From: Actinoplanes utahensis
Lineage (GTDB): Bacteria > Actinomycetota > Actinomycetes > Mycobacteriales > Micromonosporaceae
Length of the DNA stretch: 64,000 nucleotides
Direction: 5' to 3'
Assembly: GCF_016862455.1 (NCBI RefSeq)
Contig: NZ_BOMZ01000040.1
Span: 43,508-107,507 of the forward strand
In this document: one piece after another, positions 52,806 through 61,840 of the stretch
How the letters are laid out: the number at the start of each line of letters is the position of its first letter
Position numbering within the stretch: position 1 is the stretch's first letter
Made by a program: the position numbers and the translations under genes
Notes under the pieces: generated by a model
Told to the model about the DNA's origin: nothing
The model's input: only the letters and a program-made list of their open reading frames with translations
Databases searched by the model: none

Positions 52806-54035
52806 ATGCCATCTCTGTCCGTCATCGGCGACGACCTCAAGGTCGAGCTCCCGTCCGGCGAGGCCGTCCGCTTCGCGCACCTCGACTACGCCGCCTCGGC
52901 CCCGTGCGTGCAGGCGGCCGCCGACGCGATCCAGGACCTGCTGCCGCGGTACGGCAGCGTCCACCGCGGCGCCGGCATCCGTTCCCGGAGCTCCACGGTC
53001 GCGTACGAGCTGGCCCGCGACGTGGTCGCCGAGTTCACCGGCGCCCGCCCCGGCGACACCGTGATCTTCACCCGGAACACCACCGACGCGCTCAACCTGC
53101 TGGCCCGGGCGTTGCCGCCGGGCACCACGACCGTCCAGTTCGACGGCGAGCACCACGCCAACCTGCTGCCCTGGCCGAACCCGGTCCGGCTGCCCGTCCC
53201 CGCGTCCCCGTCCGCCCTCGGCGACGCGCTGCGGGCGGCGCTGGCGACGATCACCGGCCCGGTCGTCCTCACCGTCACCGGGGCGAGCAACGTCACCGGC
53301 GAGGTGTGGCCGGTCCGGGAGCTGGCCGACATCGCCCACGCCCACGGCGCCCGGGTCGTCGTCGACGCCGCCCAGCTCGCCCCACACCGGCCGATCGACC
53401 TCGGCGACCTCGGCGCCGACTACGTGGCGTTCTCCGGCCACAAGCTGTACGCCCCGTTCGGCGCCGGGGTCCTCGCCGGCCGCGCGGACTGGCTGGACGC
53501 GGCGGCCCCGTACCTCGCCGGTGGCGGCGCCGTCACCGCCGTCGGTGACCGTCCCGGCGACCTGACCTGGGCCACCGGGGCCGCCCGGCACGAGGGCGGC
53601 ACCCCGAACCTGCTCGGCGCCGTCGCCTTGGCCGCCGTCTGCGAGGCCCTGCTCGCCGCCGACCGGACCGCGCTGCACGATCACGAGCAGCACCTCCTGG
53701 CCCGGCTCCGGGCCGGCCTGGCGACCGTGCCGGCGGCTGCCGAGGTCAGCCTGTTCGGCCCGGACCACCCGCGGGTCGGCATCGTCTCGCTCGCCCTGCC
53801 CGGCCACGACCCCGCCGAGGTCGCCGAGCGGCTCGGCCGGGAGCACGGCATCGGCGTGCGGGCCGGGCAGTTCTGCGCCCACCCGTTGACCCGCCGCCTG
53901 AGCGGCGCGGACCGGACCGGCTCCTGCGGCGACGGCACGCCCGGGCTGCTGCGGGTCAGCTTCGGCCTGGGCAGCACCGGCGAGGACATCGACCGGCTGA
54001 CCGCCGGGCTGCGCGCGGCACTCACACCCCAGTAG
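52806..54035 (+). CDS. class V aminotransferase, cysteine desulfurase-like
   Basis: 409 aa. PLP lysine in VAFSGHKLYAPFGAGVL, Asp in ARVVVDAAQLAPH, and a Cys in VRAGQFCAHPLTRR that may be the persulfide-forming residue as in SufS/CsdA. ATG with GTGGAGGCG upstream. Preceded by a SAM riboswitch, which points to a role in sulfur assimilation or mobilisation and not solely iron-sulfur cluster assembly. No SufU or other Suf gene is adjacent. Confidence 0.85.
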   Translation: MPSLSVIGDDLKVELPSGEAVRFAHLDYAASAPCVQAAADAIQDLLPRYGSVHRGAGIRSRSSTVAYELARDVVAEFTGARPGDTVIFTRNTTDALNLLARALPPGTTTVQFDGEHHANLLPWPNPVRLPVPASPSALGDALRAALATITGPVVLTVTGASNVTGEVWPVRELADIAHAHGARVVVDAAQLAPHRPIDLGDLGADYVAFSGHKLYAPFGAGVLAGRADWLDAAAPYLAGGGAVTAVGDRPGDLTWATGAARHEGGTPNLLGAVALAAVCEALLAADRTALHDHEQHLLARLRAGLATVPAAAEVSLFGPDHPRVGIVSLALPGHDPAEVAERLGREHGIGVRAGQFCAHPLTRRLSGADRTGSCGDGTPGLLRVSFGLGSTGEDIDRLTAGLRAALTPQ

Positions 54036-54085
54036 CAACCCACCCGACCCTGCGGACCCGGCCTCCGCACGCCGATGATGCGTTC

Positions 54086-56365
54086 GTGGCGACGTGGACG
54101 AGGCGGCTCCGCGACCGGCTTCCGGCCGGGCGAGGGCTCAGCGACGAGGACTGGGCGGGCCGGCACCGGCTGCTGACGGTGCTGCTCGCCGTCGTCATGG
54201 TGCTGCTCACCGTGTTCGGCGTGCTCAGCGGGGCACACGCGACGGAACTGCTGGTCACCGACACGCTGGTGCTGACCAGCCTGGTCGCGGCCACGGTGCT
54301 GCGCAACCGGCGGGTGCGCTCGGTGGCGGTGGCGCTCGGCGTCGCGGCGGCCTGCGCCGGGTTCGTGGCGTTCTGTCACGGCCTGACCGAGGCGCACTTC
54401 GCGTTCTTCATCGCCATCCCGGCGCTCGCCCTCTACCGGGACTGGACGCCGTTCGGCGGCTTCCTGCTCGCCACCGTCGCACACCACGCCGGGTTCGGCA
54501 CCTTCGGCATCGAGCACACCTTCGGCAACGGCATGGCCCGGGAGAGCCCGCTGACCTGGGCGCTGCTGCACGGGGTGGCGGTGCTCGCCGCGGCCTCGTT
54601 CCAGGTGGTCGCCTGGCGGTTCAACGAGACCGAGGAGCAGCGCGCCGAGGAGCACCTGAGCGAGAGCCGGGCGCAGCTGTCGGTGGCGTTCGACGAGACC
54701 CCGGTGCCGATGGCGATGTACACCCCGGACGGCCGGATGATCCGTACCAACGCCGCCTACCGCGAGTGGCTGCGGCTGCCCGCCGTGCTGCCCGACGGCT
54801 TCTCGCTGCACGACCTGCCGCTGGCCCCGGCCGGCCCGGACGAGCCGCAGCTGGGCCGGATGCTCACCGCATCGCACGAGCCGGTCACCGTGACGCGGCA
54901 GTACCGGCGCACCGACGACGGCTCGCTGATCTGGGCGCAGACCCACGCCACCGGCCTGTACGGCCGCGACGGCGAGCTGCGGATGATCTTCGTGCACTGC
55001 CTGGACGTCACCGCGGTCCGCGACCACGAGGCCGAGCTGCGCCAGCAGGTCCGCCACGACTCGCTCACCGGGCTGCTGTCGCGCAAGGCGTTCGAGCACG
55101 ACCTCGCCGAGCTGCTGACCGCCAGCGCCCAGCCGGTCAGCGTGATCTACCTGGACGTCGACCGGTTCAAGTCGATCAACGACGGGTCCGGGCACGGCAG
55201 CGGCGACGACGTGCTGCGCGGGCTCGCCCGGCGCCTCGCCGGGGTCGTCCCGCCCGGCGCCCTGGTGGCCCGGCTCGGCGGTGACGAGTTCATCGCCGCG
55301 CTGTCCGGGCCGTCCGGCACCGGCCTGCGGGTCGGCAACGGCATCCTCGCCTCGCTGGCCGAGCCGCTCTCCGTCGGAGGCTCCGAGCTGCCGGTGTCGG
55401 TGAGCGTCGGGGTCACCACCGCGTTCGGGCCGGTGCCCGCCGACGACGTGGTGCTCGCCGCGGACACCGCCATGTACGCGGCCAAGCGCGCCGGCGGCAA
55501 CCGGATCCAGGTGTACACCGACGAGCTGCGGGTGCCCGTACAGGAGAAGATCGCCGCCGAGGGCCGGCTGCGCCGTGCCCTGGCCGGCGACCCGCGGGTG
55601 ACGCTGCCGCTGTGGTTCCAGCCGGTGGTCTCCACCGTGACCGGGCAGATCAGCGGCGCCGAGGCGCTGGTCCGGATGCGCACCCCGGAGGGGGAGATCC
55701 TCAGCCCGTACCACTTCATCGGCGCCGCCGAGGAGACCGGCCTGATCGTGCCGCTCGGCGAGCACGTGCTACGGTCCGCCGTCGAGCACCTGCTGCACTG
55801 GTCGGACCGGCTCGGGTACGTCTCGGTCAACGTCAGCCCGCGGCAGCTCGCCGAACCGGACTTCGCGCCGATGGTCGCCGGTGTCCTCGCCGGCCTGCCC
55901 GGGTTCGACCCGTCCCGGATCGTCCTGGAGATCACCGAGACCGCGCTGCTCACGTCGACCGTCGACGTCTCCGAGCGGCTCACCTCGCTCAAGCAGCTGG
56001 GTGTGCGCATCGCCCTCGACGACTTCGGCACCGGGTACAGCTCGCTGACCTGGCTCAAGTCGCTGCCGGCCGACATCGTCAAGCTGGACCGCTCGTTCGT
56101 GGCCGGGCTGGCCGAGGACCCGCGCAAGGCGTCGATCATCCAGGCCGTGCTGTGGCTGGCCCGGTCGCTGAGCATGTCCACCATCGCCGAGGGCGTCGAG
56201 GAGCGCGCCGACTGGGAGGCGCTGCGCGCCGCCGGATGCCCGGCCGTGCAGGGCTACTTCTTCAGCCGGCCGCTGCCCGCGGCCGAGTTCGACCGGATGC
56301 TGCGGGCCGCCTCCTCCGGGGGAGTTCACCTGGACGAAACCAGGGGGACAACAGTGGCCGGTTAG
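54086..56365 (+). CDS. GGDEF-EAL domain cyclic-di-GMP enzyme
   Basis: 759 aa. About five N-terminal membrane helices (residues 30-175), PAS domain (about 195-310), GGDEF domain with intact ARLGGDEFIA, EAL domain with intact SGAEALVRM, EITETALL and ALDDFGTGYSSL. Both catalytic motifs are conserved, so it may both make and degrade cyclic-di-GMP. GTG start. Its TAG lies in the same frame as the downstream GH92 coding sequence. Confidence 0.9.
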   Translation: MATWTRRLRDRLPAGRGLSDEDWAGRHRLLTVLLAVVMVLLTVFGVLSGAHATELLVTDTLVLTSLVAATVLRNRRVRSVAVALGVAAACAGFVAFCHGLTEAHFAFFIAIPALALYRDWTPFGGFLLATVAHHAGFGTFGIEHTFGNGMARESPLTWALLHGVAVLAAASFQVVAWRFNETEEQRAEEHLSESRAQLSVAFDETPVPMAMYTPDGRMIRTNAAYREWLRLPAVLPDGFSLHDLPLAPAGPDEPQLGRMLTASHEPVTVTRQYRRTDDGSLIWAQTHATGLYGRDGELRMIFVHCLDVTAVRDHEAELRQQVRHDSLTGLLSRKAFEHDLAELLTASAQPVSVIYLDVDRFKSINDGSGHGSGDDVLRGLARRLAGVVPPGALVARLGGDEFIAALSGPSGTGLRVGNGILASLAEPLSVGGSELPVSVSVGVTTAFGPVPADDVVLAADTAMYAAKRAGGNRIQVYTDELRVPVQEKIAAEGRLRRALAGDPRVTLPLWFQPVVSTVTGQISGAEALVRMRTPEGEILSPYHFIGAAEETGLIVPLGEHVLRSAVEHLLHWSDRLGYVSVNVSPRQLAEPDFAPMVAGVLAGLPGFDPSRIVLEITETALLTSTVDVSERLTSLKQLGVRIALDDFGTGYSSLTWLKSLPADIVKLDRSFVAGLAEDPRKASIIQAVLWLARSLSMSTIAEGVEERADWEALRAAGCPAVQGYFFSRPLPAAEFDRMLRAASSGGVHLDETRGTTVAG

Positions 56366-56470
56366 AGTCCGGCCATCCTCGACAACGTTGATCCCTTCAT
56401 CGGCACCGCGGCCACCGATCTGCCTCGCGCAGACGGTCTCGCCGCTACCTGGTGGTGGCCGAAACCGCAG
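56366..56470 (+). other. conserved GH92 N-terminal coding sequence without a canonical start
   Basis: In frame with the GH92 gene, this stretch encodes ILDNVDPFIGTAATD...WWWPKPQ, containing the conserved GH92 opening VDPFIGT. There is no in-frame ATG, GTG or TTG between the TAG at 56363-56365 and 56471; an ATC at 56375 and a CTG at 56420 are the nearest options. Confidence 0.7.
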
Positions 56471-58609
56471 GTGGGCAACACCCACCCGGGCGCCACCTCA
56501 CCCCTCGGCATGGTCTCCGCCTGCCCCTACTCGGGGGCCTACCCGACCGGCTACGGCCGATACGCCAAGAACACCGAGGGCGTGCCGGAGGAGATGTTCG
56601 ACCGGCTGAAGGCCTCCGGGTTCACGCACTTCCAGCAGTCCGGCACCGGGGCCATCCGCAAGTACTACAACTACGTCCGCGTGACCCCGATGACCCAGCC
56701 GCTCGACGACCTGGGCCAGTCCTGGTCGCTGGAGGACGAGCGGGCCGAACCCGGCTACTACGCGGCGAACCTGGACACCGGGGTGCGCTGCGAGATCACC
56801 GTGGGGGAGAAGGTCGCGGTCCACCGCTACACCTTCCCCGACCACCACAGCGCCCGCGTCGTCATCGACCTGTCCTGCGGCGGCCTCGCCATCGACCTGG
56901 GCCGGACCGTGCCGCTGCGCGCCCAGGCCGAGAGCATGGGCCACGGCCGGGCGCAGGGCACCGTGGTGATGGAGGGCATCCCGCTCTCGGTCTACCTCGA
57001 GGTGGACAGTCCCGGCTGGCGGCAGATGCTCTGGTACGACCGGCGGCTCATCGCCGGTGGCACCCGGCTGGACTTCGACAGCATCCGGCACACCACGCTG
57101 CGCCCGTTCGGCATGCTCTTCATGGGCCCGGCCCGCGCCGGGCAGACCATCGAGGTGCGGATGGGCTTCTCACTGCGCGGCTGCGACCAGGCCCGGGAGA
57201 ACCTGCACTCCGCATGCGGCACCGGGACGCCCGCGTTCGAGGCGGTCCGCGCCCGCACCCGGGCGAGCTGGCGCGACCACCTCGGCCGGGTCCAGGTCGA
57301 CGGCGGCACCCCGGCCCGCCGCACGGTGATGGCGACCGCCCTGTACCACTCGCTGATCAAGCCGTGCATCGCCGACGACGAGAGCCCGAACTGGCCCGGC
57401 CCCGGCCCGTACGCCTTCGACATCTGCACCATGTGGGACATCTACAAGACGCAGATGCCGCTGCTGTCCGCGATCGCCCCGGACCGCTACGGCGCCCTGC
57501 TCGAATCACTGATCCGGGTGTGCGAGGAGGAGGGCAACTTTCCGATCGGCTACCGGATGGCCCGCGGCGCCGACCGGTTCTTCCGCCAGGCCAGCGCCCT
57601 CGCGCACACCGCCCTGGCGGACGCGCACGCGCTGAACCGGCCCGGCATCGACTGGACCTGGGCGCTCGTGCACATGGTCGACGACCTGCGGCGCTTGTAC
57701 GGCGAGGACTTCTGGGAGCACGGCGTGGTGCACCCGATCACGCACACCCTCGACCTGTCGTACGCCCACCACTGCACCGCCACCGTCGCCCGCGCCCTGG
57801 GCGACCACCGCCTCGCCGACGACCTGGACCGGCGCAGCCGGGACTGGGTGAACGCCTTCGACCCGGCCACCGGCCTGCTGCGCGACTCGGAGTTCTACGA
57901 GGGCGGCAAGTGGAACTACTCGTTCCGGCTGCTGCACGACATGCGCGGCCGGATCGAGCTGGCCGGCGGCGACCGGGCGTTCGTGGCGATGCTGGACCGG
58001 TTCTTCGGCTACGGCGCCGCCCCGGTGCGGCAGCCCGGCCGCTGCCCCGACCCGGCCGAGATGGCCGCCGGCTACGCCCTGAACCGGTTCGAGGGCCTCA
58101 ACAACGAACCCGACATGGAAGTGCCCTGGGCCTACCATTACGCGGGCCGCCCGGACCGTACCGCCGAAGTGATCAACTCGGCGCTGACCTGGCAGTTCGG
58201 CACCGGCCCCGGCGGGCTGCCCGGCAACGACGACTCCGGCGGCCTGAGCGCCTGGTACGTCTGGGCCTCCCTCGGGCTGTTCCCGGTCGCCGGCCAGAAC
58301 CTGTTCCTGGTCAACACGCCCGCCTTCGAACGGGCCGCGTTGCGGGTCGAGGGCGGCGAGTTCGTCATCGAGACCAGCGGCCACCGGGACGGCCCGATCG
58401 GCGTCGACGGCGTGGACCGCGACCCGGCGCCCCAGTACGTGCAATCCGCGACCCTCAACGGGAGGCCCCTGCACGGCACCCACCTGTCAGCCGCCGACGT
58501 CCATCACGGCGGACGGCTGCACCTGCGGCTCGGCCCCGAACCCTCCACCTGGGGACACGGGATCCGGCCGCCATCCCTCTCCGATTCCCACCCTAAGGAA
58601 ACACGATGA
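56471..58609 (+). CDS. glycoside hydrolase family 92 protein
   Basis: 712 aa from the first canonical in-frame start. GH92 (exo-alpha-mannosidase family) features include GNTHPGATSPLGMVSACPYSG, FDICTMWDIYKTQMPLLS, AAGYALNRFEGLNNEPDMEVPWAYHYAGRPD and LPGNDDSGGLSAWYVWASLGLFPV. No signal peptide is seen, which is unusual. The conserved N-terminus extends upstream of this start (see 56366-56470). The stop overlaps the glycosyltransferase start (ATGA), so the two act together. Confidence 0.85.
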   Translation: MGNTHPGATSPLGMVSACPYSGAYPTGYGRYAKNTEGVPEEMFDRLKASGFTHFQQSGTGAIRKYYNYVRVTPMTQPLDDLGQSWSLEDERAEPGYYAANLDTGVRCEITVGEKVAVHRYTFPDHHSARVVIDLSCGGLAIDLGRTVPLRAQAESMGHGRAQGTVVMEGIPLSVYLEVDSPGWRQMLWYDRRLIAGGTRLDFDSIRHTTLRPFGMLFMGPARAGQTIEVRMGFSLRGCDQARENLHSACGTGTPAFEAVRARTRASWRDHLGRVQVDGGTPARRTVMATALYHSLIKPCIADDESPNWPGPGPYAFDICTMWDIYKTQMPLLSAIAPDRYGALLESLIRVCEEEGNFPIGYRMARGADRFFRQASALAHTALADAHALNRPGIDWTWALVHMVDDLRRLYGEDFWEHGVVHPITHTLDLSYAHHCTATVARALGDHRLADDLDRRSRDWVNAFDPATGLLRDSEFYEGGKWNYSFRLLHDMRGRIELAGGDRAFVAMLDRFFGYGAAPVRQPGRCPDPAEMAAGYALNRFEGLNNEPDMEVPWAYHYAGRPDRTAEVINSALTWQFGTGPGGLPGNDDSGGLSAWYVWASLGLFPVAGQNLFLVNTPAFERAALRVEGGEFVIETSGHRDGPIGVDGVDRDPAPQYVQSATLNGRPLHGTHLSAADVHHGGRLHLRLGPEPSTWGHGIRPPSLSDSHPKETR

Positions 58610-59865
58610 GCCGACCCACCCGCCGACTCGTCATCGCGGTCCGCGCGGACCCGGTCATCTGCGGACACTCCGGGGAGGCCCGCAACCTCGCCGAAGTCGC
58701 GCTCACCCGCGGCTTCGACGACGTCCGGCTGCTCACCTGGCCGGTACCGGCGCTCCAGGCGGCCGGCCTGCCGCTCAAACCCCTGGACCGGCTTCTGCCG
58801 TACAGCCCCGGCATCACCGTCGAACGGCCCGAGGCGGTCGGCGACTACCGGGTCCCGGACGGCCGGCACCTGGCCGGGCTCACCGGCCGGCTGGTCGAGC
58901 TGCTCAGCGAGCCGGTGCCCACGGTCTGCCTGTCGATGTACCTGGTGCCGCACACCCAGGTGATCAACGACGCGGTCACCGCCGCCCGCGCCGCCGGGTT
59001 CGCCCCGGACGTGCACACCATCGCCAAGGCGGTCGGCTCCGACGTCACCAACGTCATCCGGTCCTGCCTGCGCGAGGGACGGTTCGGGGCGGCGACCGTG
59101 CTGCTCACCACGTTCCTGGCCAGCGACGAGGTGGTGGCGGTCTCCGAGTACACCCGCGACGAGATCATCGCCTCCGCGCAAGAGGTGGACGCGCACTGCG
59201 GCACCACGTTCGCCGACCAGTGCCGGTCCCGGGTCACGGTGAGTTACCCGCCGATCGACGCGTCGGCGTTCCTGGATCTCGAGCCCGCCGCCGTGGACGC
59301 GGCTCTGGCCCGTCGCGGCCTGAAGAGGGACGGATACATCCTGTTCCTGTCCCGGGTGGCCCGCGCCAAGGGCGTCTACGACCTGGTCGCCGCGTACGGC
59401 CAGATGCGGTGCCGGGACGACGTGAAACTGGTCGTCGCGGGGACCGGGCCGGCGCTCGAGCACGTGCGGGCGATGGCGAGGGACGACGACCGGATCATCT
59501 TCCTGACCGACGTGGACGACGACGAGAAACCGCTGCTGATGGCCGGGTGCGCGGCGTACGCGCTGCCCACCAAGCCGGAGCCGGACTTCGTCGAGACGTT
59601 CGGCATCGCCCTGGCCGAGAAGGCCCTCGCCGGCGGCGGCCCGATCATCACCACCACGACCGGCGGCGTCGGCGAGGCGGTCGGCGGCACCGCGGTGATC
59701 GTCGAGGCCGGTGACGTGCAGGCCATCGCCGGCGCGGTCGACCGGGTGGTCCTCGACATGTCCGCCGAACAACGGCGTGACCTCGAGATCCGGGCGCGGG
59801 CGCACGCCTTGGCCTTCGATCGGGAAGCGGTCTTCGACCAGCTCTTCACCGTCAAGACCGATTGA
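58606..59865 (+). CDS. glycosyltransferase (GT4-like)
   Basis: 419 aa. GT-B fold with a C-terminal domain containing ILFLSRVARAKGVYDLVAAYGQM, LVVAGTGPALEHVRAM and the nucleotide-sugar motif EPDFVETFGIALAEKALAGG, close to the family's E-x7-E. Cytoplasmic. ATG overlaps the GH92 stop. Acceptor and donor unknown. A strong hairpin follows the stop. Confidence 0.83.
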   Translation: MSRPTRRLVIAVRADPVICGHSGEARNLAEVALTRGFDDVRLLTWPVPALQAAGLPLKPLDRLLPYSPGITVERPEAVGDYRVPDGRHLAGLTGRLVELLSEPVPTVCLSMYLVPHTQVINDAVTAARAAGFAPDVHTIAKAVGSDVTNVIRSCLREGRFGAATVLLTTFLASDEVVAVSEYTRDEIIASAQEVDAHCGTTFADQCRSRVTVSYPPIDASAFLDLEPAAVDAALARRGLKRDGYILFLSRVARAKGVYDLVAAYGQMRCRDDVKLVVAGTGPALEHVRAMARDDDRIIFLTDVDDDEKPLLMAGCAAYALPTKPEPDFVETFGIALAEKALAGGGPIITTTTGGVGEAVGGTAVIVEAGDVQAIAGAVDRVVLDMSAEQRRDLEIRARAHALAFDREAVFDQLFTVKTD

Positions 59866-59870
59866 GGTGT

Positions 59871-59914
59871 ACGGGCGGACGGGCTCGATGATCCATCGAG
59901 GTCCGTCCGCCCGT
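59871..59914 (+). terminator. strong terminator hairpin after the glycosyltransferase
   Basis: ACGGGCGGACGG and CTCGAT pair with ATCGAG and CCGTCCGCCCGT with a short internal mismatch and a 5-base loop (GATCC). Six bases past the stop codon. Confidence 0.8.
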
Positions 59915-60005
59915 CATAACGATCCTGTGTATCCCCGGCGGCCGGCTCGTGTCATCCGGCGCTGATCGGGTATGAAGTGCGCCAGCGCCGTCACAGGGAG
60001 AAATC

Positions 60006-60290
60006 GTGCTCCGCCGCATCCTCGGGTACCTGAACCAGCGCGTCGATCCGGCGCCGAACCCGCTCCGCATCACCGTGCGTGACGTGGACGGGGATCTCGG
60101 CCGGCTGCGCACCGCACCCGCCTGGGGCCGCGACCCCGGACTCCGGGAACAGGCCGACCGGCTGCTCGACGTGCGGGCGGTCCTGGCCCGGCACGAGGCA
60201 CAGGACCGGCACGCTCAGATCCGGCCCTCGGCCGCCAGCTTCTCCAGCCGGGCGTACCCCTCGTTGACGCCGACCTCCATGCCACTCTGA
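60006..60290 (+). CDS. small hypothetical protein
   Basis: 94 aa. VLRRILGYLNQRVDPAPNPLRITVRDVDGDLGRLRTAP with a helical middle (LREQADRLLDVRAVLARHEAQD). GTG start with AGGGAG upstream. The last 76 bases run antisense into the SRPBCC gene and look like shadow sequence, so the natural stop may have been lost. No family recognised. Confidence 0.45.
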   Translation: MLRRILGYLNQRVDPAPNPLRITVRDVDGDLGRLRTAPAWGRDPGLREQADRLLDVRAVLARHEAQDRHAQIRPSAASFSSRAYPSLTPTSMPL

Positions 60291-60697
60291 AGCCAGGCGT
60301 CCCGGCCCTCGAAACTGTCCACCAGCGACTGGGCGTGCAGCCGGGTCCGGCCGTCCCCGAGGTCCTCGAACCACAGTGTCTCCAGCGCGACCCCGTCCGG
60401 CTGGCCCTCGAACGTGAACGTCTGCACGATCCGGTCCGGCCCGACCCGGTGGAAGCAGCCGCGGAACGCGTACTCCTCGTCGCCACGGCGCGACACGTAC
60501 CGCCAGCTGCCGCCGTCCCGCGCGTCCCAGTAGTCGATCTCGTTGGTGAGCGAGTCCGGCCCGACCCAGAGCGCGAACAGCTCCGGGTCGGTGTGCGCCC
60601 GGAGCAACTGCTCCGGAGTGGCGGCGAAATCCCTGGTCAGTCGAATGATCGGCAGTTTCGGGTCGGCCTCGATGCGTGCCTCGGTGATCGTGCTCAT
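60215..60697 (-). CDS. SRPBCC (AHSA1-like) domain protein
   Basis: 160 aa. Activator-of-Hsp90-homologue fold: IRLTRDFAATPEQLLRAHTDPELFALWVGPD, GGSWRYVSRRGDEEYAFRGCFHRVGPDRIVQTF, and SGMEVGVNEGYARLEKLAAE. Such proteins bind small hydrophobic ligands. ATG overlaps the ArsR stop (ATGA), a standard ArsR-AHSA1 pair in actinomycetes, controlled by the upstream twin operators. Confidence 0.88.
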   Translation of the reverse strand: MSTITEARIEADPKLPIIRLTRDFAATPEQLLRAHTDPELFALWVGPDSLTNEIDYWDARDGGSWRYVSRRGDEEYAFRGCFHRVGPDRIVQTFTFEGQPDGVALETLWFEDLGDGRTRLHAQSLVDSFEGRDAWLQSGMEVGVNEGYARLEKLAAEGRI

Positions 60698-61047
60698 GAC
60701 TTTTCCCCTCTCGTCGGTCGGTCCTTCTCGTCGATGCGCGCCAGCACCCGGTCGAGGCGGCTGTAACGCTCCTCGGCCCGCCGGCGGTAACCCTCGATCC
60801 ACGCGTCCATCCGGTCGAACGCCTCCGTCTCCAGGCGCACCACGCGTGGCTGCGGTCCCGGCGGGCGGCTCACCAGGCCGGCGTCCTCCAGCACGCGCAG
60901 ATGCTTGTAGACCGCCTGCAGTGACATCTGATAGGGCTCGGCGATCTGATTGACCGTCGCGTCCCCGCCGGCCAGCCGGTCCACCATGTCGAGCCGCGTC
61001 GGATCGGCGAGAGCGGCGAAGACCTTCGACATCGTGTCGGCTGACAT
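60694..61047 (-). CDS. ArsR-family transcriptional regulator
   Basis: 117 aa. Winged helix across LADPTRLDMVDRLAGGDATVNQIAEPYQMSLQAVYKHLRVLEDAGLVSR. No metal-binding cysteines are present, so it is of the non-metal type that pairs with AHSA1 proteins. First gene of the two-gene operon; two similar inverted repeats lie just upstream for autoregulation. Confidence 0.88.
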   Translation of the reverse strand: MSADTMSKVFAALADPTRLDMVDRLAGGDATVNQIAEPYQMSLQAVYKHLRVLEDAGLVSRPPGPQPRVVRLETEAFDRMDAWIEGYRRRAEERYSRLDRVLARIDEKDRPTRGEKS

Positions 61048-61058
61048 CCGTACCTCAT

Positions 61059-61123
61059 TTCAACCTCTTGGTTTAAAGCCAACGTAGACCCGTCGCGCCG
61101 GACTGTCAACCTCCTAGTTGAAA
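61059..61123. promoter_or_regulatory. two ArsR-type operators
   Basis: TTCAACCTCTTGGTTTAAA (61059-61077) and TCAACCTCCTAGTTGAAA (61106-61123) are similar imperfect inverted repeats with TCAAC/GTTGA ends, 47 bases apart, directly upstream of the ArsR gene. Confidence 0.75.
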
Positions 61124-61246
61124 GACCAGCTCAAGTTGATTCTGTGGTGTTGAGGAGCAGGGCGTGGGCCGATTCTCGAGAAACCCGCCGTAAACAACCC
61201 CTCGACAGTTGGTAACCGGAGTGTGCCCTTTCGGGGCGTTCCGCGC

Positions 61247-61257
61247 CCTACGCTGGA
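61247..61257 (+). promoter_or_regulatory. promoter-like CCTACGCTGGA, copy 2
   Basis: Identical to 46347-46357 and 47 bases before the GTG of a small gene; carries the -10-like TACGCT. Confidence 0.4.
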
Positions 61258-61303
61258 TGCCACTCATCCGACCTCTTCACCTCGCGAAGCTGGAGGGACC
61301 CAC

Positions 61304-61597
61304 GTGCACGACGACATGCTCAGGCTGCTCGACGACTGCATCGAACGGATGCTGCAGGCCCGCGAGCGCCTCGCCGCCGCCCGCCGCGTCCAACCGGGCG
61401 AACGCCACGCCACGGTCCTGTCCGCGATCGCCGCCGCACAACTCTTCGCCACCGAAGCGACCCGCGCCCTCCCCGGGCCCGCGGCGCATCCCGCGTCCGC
61501 GGCGCATCCCACCCCGTTCCACGCCACGCACGCCTCGCGCCCGGCCGCCCCGGCCCGGTCGCTGCCGGCCGCGCCGGCGCGTTCCGCCGCCGCTTGA
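61304..61597 (+). CDS. small protein with helical domain and low-complexity tail
   Basis: 97 aa. A helical N-terminus (VHDDMLRLLDDCIERMLQARERLAAARRV ... SAIAAAQLFATEATRAL) and an Ala/Pro/His-rich tail. GTG with GGAGGGA upstream. The tail merges into the repeat-rich region that follows, so its true end may have drifted. No family recognised. Confidence 0.55.
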   Translation: MHDDMLRLLDDCIERMLQARERLAAARRVQPGERHATVLSAIAAAQLFATEATRALPGPAAHPASAAHPTPFHATHASRPAAPARSLPAAPARSAAA

Positions 61598-61709
61598 TCG
61601 GCTTGTGCCGGCGCGTTCCGCTGCCGCTTGATCGCCCGCACCGACGCGTTCCGCCGCCGTTTGATCGGCTTGTGCCGGCCCGTTCCGCTGCCGCTTGATC
61701 GCCGCGCGC
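61594..61709. repeat. 67-bp imperfect tandem repeat
   Basis: The segment TTGATCGGCTTGTGCCGG followed by CGTTCCGCTGCCGCTTGATC occurs twice with a period of 67 bases (starting 61594 and 61661). Start of a gene-free stretch. Confidence 0.7.
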
Positions 61710-61840
61710 TGTGGCCGGCTCGCACCGCGCGCTGCGGCCGTGCCGCTCGATCGGCCCGGCGGCTCCCCGTCCTGCGGCTCGCCTTCACCTCGCGGTTCGA
61801 TCGCGCGTACGCCTCCGCGCCGTACAGTTGCCCCGTTCGC

